The notes beneath the pieces were generated by a model. The model saw only the letters and a program-made list of their open reading frames with translations, searched no databases and had not been told where the DNA came from. From Saccoglossus kowalevskii (lineage: Eukaryota > Hemichordata > Enteropneusta > Harrimaniidae): a DNA stretch of 43,006 bases. The stretch covers positions 388,755 to 431,760 of the forward strand of contig NW_003135351.1 in assembly GCF_000003605.2 (NCBI RefSeq), read 5' to 3'. Of this stretch, positions 11,393 through 23,300 are shown piece after piece; position 1 is the stretch's first letter; every line of letters begins with the position of its first letter. The position numbers and the translations under genes were made by a program.

Positions 11393-14300
11393 CTATGAAG
11401 TAAAGTTAATCACAATGAGTCAATCTTGGAGACAATTTGCATATTACCAGAGACAATAATACAGTTTTGTAGTTTTAGATATTATGTAAAACACTTGATA
11501 TAATAAATAAACTACCGACATTTGAACATTTCTAAACACCAAAAGACTTTCTAGAAAAAAAAGGACTGCAATTCTATATTAATGAGCAAAGGACACGTAC
11601 CATATTTGCTATATAAGAAGAGCATGTGTTTCTATATTCAAAATATTTTAATGATCCAGTATACAACAAACACAAATTTTGGTTTATAGATGCATGTACT
11701 TCTATTGGAGTTGCGCTTTTAATAGAGAAAATATGGTACGTAGCGAATGTAAAAGTTGCCATGACAACTGACCTGAGACGACTATTTCTATAAGGATGTC
11801 TATCTGCATTTCTGTGTAATAATTCTGTTAAATCAGTTCTCTGACCCATGTCTGATCTTGAACGCCTTTTCTGTATCGGTGATTCTTCTTCCTCATGGTG
11901 CCGATGCCTCTGTTTTCGACCCCTGTGGACACCGGTCTCCATTTTTCCAATTAACCTCTCTGCTGGTGTTCTCACTATTTTACCATTTATTGGCTTCTGG
12001 TGCACAGCTTTAGTGTTTTCTTTATTTTCCACTGTTTTCTCCATCAGCACCTGACCGGTTTTGCTCTCTGGCACTACTGACAATCTAAGTTTCATTGTTT
12101 TGCTGCCTGAGGGTGGTAGTTTAACTGTCGATCCAACCATTTCGTAGATCGAATGCATCAAACTAGCAAGGTCCTGGTTCAATAGAGAACAAATATATAT
12201 TGTTAATGATGACAACAATGATGACAGACATACTATGACAACTACTGTACCTGCCTTTATAATCATGACTTCATTAACATAAAGTGAAAGCGTTATTTCC
12301 ATTCCATTCTGGCTCCTGATTAAAAATTTCAAATCATGTTTACCTCTCGAGTGATTTTTCCATGCCCATCAAAGTCATATAGTGTGAAACACCATTCTTG
12401 TTTATCCAAATCATCAACGGAGACATCACAGGAGACCTCCTGCAAGGAACGAAAACAACAATATTGGTTTAAGGGCTCTCAAAAAGCAACGCCGATAGCT
12501 ATTATTGTAAGCCTTGTTAGAACAGCGCCCTCTTGAGTTTGCATTAACACACACTGCAAGAATGTTTATCTTCAGGTAACTAGTTAATTGTATCATTCCT
12601 CCTAATAACATAATCCCAATTTGTTTTATTAGTCAAGATTATTTCGGAGACACCCTTGTAATTTGGAAGACATTTATAACAGATGATCCAAAGTTTATGG
12701 CTCAATAGACGTGAAACGAAATCCTCTGTACGTAAGATAAATAAGTAAAAACCAGTGAAGCAAAGATATTATTTCCATCGCCTGTGGTCAATTTCAGTGA
12801 TTAGAGATGTATCTGACCACAACTAATATGTCTCATCTAAGAAATTTATGACAATTTCATCAAAAACTTGAGCAAAACTTTGTAGAAAAACTGAAACTTT
12901 ACCTAAAAAATAATTTCAACTACATCTTTGTTTTTACATCTTAGTCTGCACTGTTTACCAGTTTATTTTTTTTATTATTATTATTTTAGAGTTTGGGAAA
13001 GGAAAAAATAACATACTTTTTTTACAACTAGATTTTGGCAGCTGATCTTCGGAATGTTATAGCAAAACGACGCCACTCAGTTAAATTCTTTTTCCCCAAA
13101 GGAAACAAGGGTCCTCAAAAGACTTCAGTACTTTAGAAAATTAGAGGACCTTTGTGTAAACACTTCACGTCTTGTTAAAACAGGACTAACTTGTTTCCTT
13201 TTATACGATAAGTGTTTCCACTTTCAGCTAAATCTGAAATCCCTCAGTGAACAGTTTTTTAAGTCAAGCAAAGAAAAAGAAAAAAATTGTCTGTTTTATC
13301 TCGAGTCTCATTTGGTTTCTATCGGTTTGAGCTGTGTTATTTACAACATGATTGGTGGTCTTGTGTGTTGGCAAAACTCGGGATTTCAGTTTTAGTCTCT
13401 TTCCGGTACGTGTTTAGACAATGGATAATTTTCAATAGATTGATGTAAACCATTTTAATGCACAAGATTATTATAATCTGTGTTATCGTTTGCAGGAATT
13501 TACATGTGTCAATCTGAATTTGTACCCAACTGAGACCACTATACATTCTTCATATTTGTGAAAAGGTTCTATCAAATAAATAAAAAAATAATACATAAAA
13601 AAAAAAAGAGGGGTAAGCAAACTTGTTTCCATGAAAACAATAACTTTGTTATTTCCCCCATAGTGTGAAGCCCTGGTTTCGGTGGCTATTTTGATTTTAA
13701 ATTTAAGGTTGTTGTTATTCTGATAAAAATGCCAAATTTGATTTTCAACAAGTGCACACTAGGAACTGCAATGCTCGAACTGCAATGTTTGTAATGTGCA
13801 TACCATGGTTATTCTAATTTAGACGTATTTTCTCAATTAGTCAAATTTATGTATTTCATAGTCGCTGAAGCCTATTCAAGAATATGAACATTTATTGTGA
13901 CTAGTGTAAACTGTGAAATCTGAAATACTTCTTCAATGCTCATTTTATCTTCAAAAAATTAATAATTTCCTGATTCAAAAACCAAAATCAATGCCAAAGG
14001 ATGCCTATATCCGGAAATTTACTGATACTTTTGGCTGCACCACCCAGCATTCTGATTGGTTAATAACGGGCTTAACCTATCGGTCGAAAGATGCAGTTTC
14101 AGGCCAACTGGTGCATGAAACAAACTTAGTAGATATTGTTTCCTTTTGGTGTTTCGTGCGGCCGAAAACATTTGTTTACTTGAATTTCATAACAAAGCAA
14201 GGAATTGATTTTTTTTGTAAGTTAATATAATGAAAGATGACTAATGTTGTGAACAGAATATTTACATAAACACACAAATACGGTAGTAAACACAACTGAG

Positions 14301-17300
14301 TGCTTTTACTATTCGATAAACACTCACACTGATTCCTGACTTGGAGTTACCAATAGGCGGTTTTGTATCACTATCAAAACTCTGGTCAAATGTCAACACC
14401 GTCACATTCGCTTTTCCTGACATGGTTTCTGGCGGCAGTGCAACTGAATTCAGAAAAAGAAAAAATAATTAATTTCAACTAAACAAAAACAACGTAGATT
14501 AAATTATTGTCAGAGAAGTGGATTGCATTCCTTCATGCAACTTGATATAAACATATAAACTGAAAAATACAAGGGATTTTCAATTCACTGTTTTGAATAA
14601 CAATCTCAAACCCAATCTATGTGGGTTGTTTTTGCGTAAACAACAATACTCAAATGCAATTTGTTACAAAGGCATTTTTATTCTTCCACTTGAGAGAATT
14701 TGTATGCAGTTCTTTGTGAAACAGATTTTGAAAGGCTGCAGAAATGCACGTACACATTGTAATGCGACCAGTTACAAAACAGCTTGGCCGATATTTTACC
14801 TGAAAACTAAAGTCAATGTCTTAGTCAATGAATTTATTTGATTCTTTGAACACTTTTTTTTTTAAATCATGTCAACAACTTAATTTTGGACCAAATAAAG
14901 ATACAATTATTCATTTGCTACAAATTTTGATTAAAATGTGCTAGTTTATTCTGTGAGTGGTGACATATAAACAGTTAAGAAATAAAAAACATAATAAGAA
15001 TATTGATATTTTGAAAACTGAATCTTTTTATTAAAGAAGTGAGTAGTTTTTTTTCTCGGTCAAATTAATATAAAAGCAATATATATGGTTTAGAACGCTG
15101 GGAAACTGCTACCATAGCAACTGAAACATTTCATTTTGATTTCAATGAAATGTAATTATAAATACAGTAAACTATTCATTATGATTAATTGATCGTGAGG
15201 TCAAAATTTTACATTGGTCGATATGATTCATCTTTGGAGCTGCAGTGATACCCAAATTAAGCTTCGATTTTTGTCACATTTCACAACACATAAACAAACT
15301 GACCACAATCTGTATAGCTAGATGATAATTACATCCATTTTGTCCATAATTAAAATTATAGAATTAAAGAAATTTACGTAAATAAGGAATTCCGAACTGT
15401 TTATCAAAAGGAGGAAACGAGAAATGCATGAAACTATTATGTATATGATATACATTCACCAGTGACATATTTTTTAAACCCATCTGCGGCTTACAACATT
15501 ACCAAGGAAAACGCCCCCTGAGAAAAAAACAATTTAAGCCAAACAAAGTCAATCGATACTTGCCTTCAAATCGACACTGATCTTCTGCAAACCCAACCGG
15601 CTTGCAATCTTCGTATCGTTCTTCCTGCCCACCAGCCTGTTGATAAACAAAAAACAGAAAATGAGATTATTTGTATCTTAAAATTTGGGGAAAAAAATTA
15701 TCTGACTGCTTCTTCTTCTTCTTCTTCTGTTATTTTTCAATAAAATTATACAGTTTGTTTTAGAAAATACAAATAAAGCAACCAAGTGATACATTCTTCA
15801 TAATATTGGAAAGCGCCACCTACAGTTGTAAATAGAAAATTGATGTAGGTACATTCAAAAGGGGGAAAACAATTTCATCAAAAAATTATCTTGAAATTGA
15901 TGAATAAATTCAACACTCTGAAAATCAAGAGCTCCATTTTGTGTTTAACATAGACATGAATAAGGTAATTGCTGACTGGATCTGTTTCAAGGATGGTTCC
16001 TCTTGAAAATTTTGTCTTCTGACCTACTCCCTATTGTGCCTGTTAGATTAGATACAAACGGCCCAGTTGTGTGAGAGAAAGAACAATGTGTTGTTTCTCA
16101 TAAAAACTGTTCAACTTGTAGTTGCATCAGTCCTTGCAAGTCAATAAAAACGGTGACTGAACTAGCACAATTGAGTCCAAGTGTTCCAAGGCATCTAATT
16201 AACATATCTGTGACAAACCCGACCTTTCTCATAAAAACTTTCCAAAGTTTTAATTGTTTCATACCATACTCTGCTGCGTTTAGCAAATATGTGAACACCT
16301 ACAAGGTTCCCACGGCCGCATATAATTTACAAAAAAAAAAAAATTACACTCCCTCAAACTACCATGATGAAACAGAAATATAGATATATAAAAAAAAAAA
16401 AATGTCATGTTTACAAAATAACTGTAACAATGCTTTTGATTTGAAATGAAAATTTCTTGTGACAAAGGTTATATATATTCAATAGCATTCATCTGTACTG
16501 GGTAAGAATAGAACTGAATACTGTAGTTCATGTAGAATGCATGGCTCCTCATGGAATCAGGGTGAACTAATTGCAAATGATTTATACTGAAGCAGTGGTG
16601 GTACATGTAGCAGTAGAAAAGACCAAGGATTGTGAAACAGTATTATGATAAGGCAGTTAAACTCATTAAATCTTGCTGTATCCCCTTAGCTTTTGTTTCT
16701 TTAATATGGTACTGTTTGTTAACGCACAAAGAATAGGTGAATTGTTTAGCCGGGTTTTAGCAAAGGGGTCCTATTGATAAAAGTGAATTTTGCTTTAATG
16801 ACAACAATACTGTTCGTACATGCCGATTCCCATTTCTTGGAGGAGAGAGAGAGTTCTTATTCAACCGCACAAAAGAAACAACAAAAAATTCACTGGAGCG
16901 CAGGATTCATTTTGCTTTCCCCACTCAGGCGGATTTTAGTTTTAAAACAGCCACCCGCTGCAGGGCAGTTTTTACTGAGAAAGATCCACAAAGCCGATGT
17001 CATCGCGACAGGCTGGTGTCGGCCTATTACACCAGGTAGAGAACTAAAGCAAATAAGCAGTTGCTACGCAGTGTCCAGAACCAGCACTTCATTCAACTGT
17101 ATACACACTATTGATCAAAACAACTAATTAAGACGCAGATAGTATTGTTAGCGGCTATCAATGTCAAGGCAAAAGAAACCACCTTCATTGAAATAGACAA
17201 CATTATACAGTACTTGCTTAAAGGCTAGAACTCATAAACAAATAGTTGACGTTTTATTCTATAGATGGACCACAGTTAGTAGTCAGACAGTGTTTTAGAT

Positions 17301-20300
17301 GGCTAGTGGCAAATCGAATCCACATCATACATGTATAGCGGCTCAACAGTCAAACTGAACACATATGCATGCAGTGCCGATTATTTTTCATCAGTTGTCC
17401 CAGGCATGCAACCTCAATGAACACACTTAAAATCCAAGGACATTCAATGACCAGTAAACCGTTTGGTAAACAGCTTTATGGGTTTTTTGTTTTTCTTTGC
17501 TCTGTTGAGATCCGTCTGCATGGGAACTGCTTACACCAGTACCAATGTATTAGTGTAAGATTGGGGTCATTTTCAATGCAGCTCTCAGTAGTTGCATTAT
17601 CTAACATTAACCAGAAAAAGAAACTTTTTTAATAAATGTTGATCACAGGGGTTCCATACTTGATCACTTTCATATGGACTAGTATTGTAATTTAACATCG
17701 AAAATGAGTACAAGTCAACAAACAACTCTTTTTTCTTCTTTCATAGCTACATGAATGGGCCCATTAATAAGGTTTTTGGCCCCAGTGGCCATAATGCATA
17801 TTAACCCTGAGTCCACACACAGTTGTATCGTAACTGCTACTACTGACCGATCATAAAGACATAAACCTCTGACTCAGTAGAGCTGAGCTATACAGCTGTT
17901 TACCTTAGTAGAAACCACTTCATGTTGACCCCTATATTAAAAGATCACATCCTTCAACCATAGTTAGTAAACAGGAAGCCACTATTCTGTCATTTTTGGT
18001 CTGAGTCATCCTATTCCCAAAGCCATTAACACCATGGCAGTAGGTAGTTTACACAAATTAATAAGAATACTTAAAATTAAAGTTCATTATGGTGTTCATT
18101 AAATAGTTCTACCCAGCGACACGACACATTCAATAACATTGGCAATGTGAGCTCTGTAAAAAATAATATCACAATAAACATTTTTTTTTTATTTAAAGAA
18201 TCTATATTTGTTATTTAATTGTTTTTTTCAAAAAAAAATTAAATATTCAATCTTTCCACAGACATAAGTCCATATAATATTTTACAGGTTATCCCCTAAT
18301 GGAGACTATAAAATGACATCAAAGAACACATTATTACAGACATTCTTCTTCTTGAAGGCACGAAAGGGTGATTTTTTTTTTAAATGAAGAAAAAAATCAT
18401 AGTTTCGTAAGAATTCTGTACGAATGTTACTGTCAAAAATCAGTGTGTTTATTGGCAATTGAAATCACCCATCATAAAGCGTATGCGAGTGAAAACTGAC
18501 CTATATTTTGTTTTATAGCTGTATATACGAGAACGAATGTACAATCATGGGTGTGTACATATCCTGTAAGAAAAGGATATTATATTTTTTCATAAATAAA
18601 TAAGTTGAAATAATGTGTACAATTTTTATTCACAATTTGAGGAAAACATTCGTCTATTACACAATTTCCTCTCTATATTTCTGTCCCTTTTTCCTGTGTT
18701 TATATAGACCTACAAAATGTTTTGCTTTTTTTCAGTTTAACTAAACAAGACATAGATGTGAAAGGAGATTTGTTGACGACATTCACTGCTCAGGTTTACC
18801 CACTGAAGGTAAATTTGCACAGGACAACAATGGCGCTTTCAGAAAGGAAGAAAGACTAAATTCACGGCTGTGTGACTCCAGAATCTGGGTCTGTGAATGC
18901 AACCATGATGCAAAGCAGCTGGTTTGTTCTCCCAGTAGGGGATTAAGAAGCCATAAAAAAGCAACAAGGCAAATACTTATGAATTTGTATGGCTACCTGT
19001 AAAAAGGAAGTCATTTTTTTCTAAAATATATAATTTTTATATTTTATAAACAATGATTATTTTATTTTCATTTTCATTCGGCCTAAAATACGTTCTCCAA
19101 CTGATCTCATTTCATTTATTTATTTATTCATTTATTTAAAACTACCCTTATGGCCAAAAAAATGGGAAAGAAATGGGAAAAAAATGGGAACTGTATTCTA
19201 TATCTTGACATACCATATCCATTCATTTAACAAAATCCTTTTAAACTTCCATTTAAGCAAATACTTAATCCAATTGAAATATATATCTTCTGTCAATACA
19301 GTACAAATGCATTAACTGTGATAAATTCAGTTACATCAAAGCAGGCCATATCTGGAGTTTTTACTTGGTTCATTAAAAATTGACATTGACATGTTTAGAA
19401 TCATGAACACCCATTATGGTGGCAATTGATTTACTGAGACCAAAAGGTCAATAACAAGATCAACATTTTATGAGGACAATGATAACAACATTTCTTCTCG
19501 AATTTTAATTTCTTTTCTCACAGCAATGTCACCACATTGACGATATCAAATAAAAATTGTTTTAGAGGGGCGTGGACATATCAGATGACCTTTGACCTAG
19601 AGGTTTGTGACCCAAATCATGATCAAAGGTCACCTTCCTAAGACAGGCCAGCAACTCGGTCATGACCTATTTATAAGCATAAATACCGTAGTTCAATTGA
19701 TAATTTCCTAAAAAGAAAAGCGCTGTTTACAGAGAGGAACGTTTCTAACTTGATTTGACACGTTTTTCACAGGGTCATGTCTCCACCGCCGTCTAGGATC
19801 ATATCCTCACCATCCTCACAGGGTCATGTTGCTATCCTCAAAAGGTTATGTCTCTACTCTCACAACCCACCAAAAATATTTTTACGTGCGTGTGTGTGTG
19901 TGTGTGTGTGGAGGTGATCACCTGCGCATAAGGCGGATATGTCGTCATAGTGTGTCGTTATTTATAAACAAGTGTCCACCCAAGAGCCTATGCGTTGTTA
20001 GTGTACGTTGCTATCGTCGCTGAGGACTCGATTCACGTGCAGGTGACAACCCCTCAATTTTTATAAAGACAATAAAACAACAAAAGTTAAACCAGGTGAC
20101 ATTTTTCTAGAAACCCCACCCAATTGGAGGAGATTTTACACACATAAATCACAGAGTTTGACACAAGCTCTCAAAACTGCTTAGTTGCCATGGCAACATT
20201 TACAAGCCCTTTTATGGCAACTATGCTTTTAAATAATTACCTTTTATGCATTCCATGTGTCATCTTGGATTGTTTTCGCTATCACGAGCAATGTTCTCAC

Positions 20301-23300
20301 GTCTTTTTTAAACTTGACAATGAAACTAAATGAACATTTTATTTTAGATGAATTTAGTCTTTTTTTTAAATTAATTTTCATTTTATTTTTCATTTTTATT
20401 AAAATCGTATGTAATGTAGTAATATTATTGGACAGTTCTAAAAAACAAAAAGCTTTAAACGTACACATGTGCATAAACAAAATTGAAGTGGTCAAATACT
20501 CTGGTTTGAATGTCAAAAGAATGAATGTGAATAAGGTGAATATTAAAATACAAAAACTCGTGAAGTTTTATATTCATCCTGCAATATCCTACACTATATG
20601 AATATTTAAATTTCAAGGTCAACACTCTGATTTTTATCTTACCAGCAACTTGAATAAAGGGGCCAATATTTAACTCAAATAGATTCAATTCCAGTGTATG
20701 CTTACCCTATTTAGTGCCCCTCAAAAGCTGGTACACAAAAATTAACCTTACAGGTACACCCCCAAAAGCATATAAATGACGGTCAATTAAAAAAAAAACG
20801 AGGTTGGAGCATTTTTAAAGAGAGTCAATAAAGAACGGTAGAAATGTACAGCATTGTGAAGGCATGCAGAAGCCGCTCTATCAGGATTGTGGAATGAGAC
20901 AAGATATTGACCAGTTACCTTTTTCACTGTCTTCTCCATTGATATGTGCGAGTCAATGATTGCTTTTTGTTGCATGCGTCGACGAGAATTCAGGTATTTG
21001 TCATAATGTGAAGCATATACAGTGACTCAATCAGAGAAAGGACAGGAAGTGATGCGCAAATTTGGTCAAAGGTCAATGTTGACAAGAAATCTACATATAT
21101 ACTAATTACTATCACCCCACTGCACACAACTTTTATGCATTTTATGGGTGGTTGAATGTGAATTGTTTATACGGTATATATAAAAAATAATGTTTTTTAG
21201 TTTATTATTAAAAGAATTGTATTAGGAAACACCTGAAGTATCAGGCAGTAATAGCATATCACACCACACATTTCAATATTAAAGCTTCCACAGAAGCAGA
21301 TTTATCTGCAGAAAATAAGCAGTTGTAAAGGTGAGACGATGTTCACTATATTCTGGGAACATCAAAAATATTTTTTTTTCTGAGAACATTTTTTACTAAT
21401 TCACGTAATGACCATCAGCTAAAACTGAATTTGGTTTATGCCAACTGATGACATCATGTCAAGCTGACCTTTTACTGACCCATCGTAACAAATCACATTA
21501 ATTAACCAGCCATCTATGCTTACATTTATGCTTCTAATAAGGATATATACATCATTTAAGATGAGAACAGAGATGAAATCCCGGAGAACAGAGATGAAAT
21601 CCCAGAGAACAGAGATGAAATAACAATAGAACATTTAGTAGCATGTGAAAAATGGGGGGTGGTTTCCCAAGATATCCAAGTACGTTATTAAAGTGTTGCC
21701 AAGACAACACTTCATACTCGCTTGAACATTCATACATGTATTCAGTATGGACTAAACCAATATATTCATATATGTATTCAGTGTGAACTAAACCATTATA
21801 TTCATACATGTATCCGGTTTGGACTAAACCATTATATTCATACATGTAATCACTATGGACTAAACCATTATATTCATACATGTATTCAGTATGGGTTAAA
21901 CCATTATATTCATACATGTATTCAGTATGGGTTAAACCATTATATTTATACATGTATTCAGTATGGGCTAAAACATATTCATACATGTATTCAGTATGGG
22001 CTAAAACATATTCATACATGTATTCAGTATGTGCTAAACCATTATACCCATACATGTATTCAGTATGGGCTAAACTATTATACCCATACATGTATTCAGT
22101 ATGGGCTAAACCATTATATTCATACATGTATTCACTATGGACTAAACCATTATATTCATACATGTATTCAGTATGGGCTAAAACATTATATTCATACATG
22201 TATTCAGTATGGGCTAAAACATTATATTCATACATGTATCCAGTATGGGCTAAACCATTATATTTATACATGTATCCAGTATGGACTAAACCATTATATT
22301 TATACATGTATTCAGTATGGGTTAAACCATTATATTCATACATGTATTCAGTATGGGCTAAACCATTATATTTATACATGTATCCAGTGTGGGTTAAACC
22401 ATTATATTCATACATGTATTCAGTATGGGTTAAACCATTATATTCATACATGTATTCAGTATGGGCTAAACCATTATACCCATACATGTATTCAGTATGG
22501 ACTAAAACATTATAATCATACATGTATTCAGTATGGGCTAAACCATTATATTTTACATGTATCCAGTATGGGCTAAACCATTATATTTATACATGTATCC
22601 AGTATGGAATAAACCATTATATTTATACATGTATTCAGTATGGGCTAAACCATTNNNNNNNNNNNNNNNNNNNNNNNNNNNNNNNNNNNNNNNNNNNNNN
22701 NNNNCAGTATGGGCTAAACCATTATATTTATACATGTATCCAGTATGGACTAAACCATTATATTTATACATGTATTCAGTATGGGTTAAACCATTATATT
22801 CATACATGTATTCAGTATGGGCTAAACCATTATATTTATACATGTATCCAGTGTGGGTTAAACCATTATATTCATACATGTATTCAGTATGGGTTAAACC
22901 ATTATATTCATACATGTATTCAGTATGGGCTAAACCATTATACCCATACATGTATTCAGTATGGACTAAAACATTATAATCATACATGTATTCAGTATGG
23001 GCTAAACCATTATATTTTACATGTATCCAGTATGGGCTAAACCATTATATTTATACATGTATCCAGTATGGAATAAACCATTATATTTATACATGTATTC
23101 AGTATGGGCTAAACCATTATATTTATACATGTATTCAGTATGGGCTAAACCATTACATTCATACATGTATTCAGTATGGGCTGAACCATTACATTCATAC
23201 ATGTATTCAGTATGGGCTAAACCATTATACCCATACATGTATTCAGTATGGGCTAAACCATTATATTTATACATGTATTCAGTATGGGCTAAACCATTAT

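Noticed and set aside
15559-15564. Conventional GT donor (GTATCG) for exon 4
   Set aside because: It shifts the frame, destroys VALPPE and meets TGA in exon 5; it also fits the donor consensus poorly.
16774-17127. 117-residue plus-strand frame inside intron 3
   Set aside because: No recognisable domain, no promoter or poly(A) evidence; expected by chance in an intron this long.
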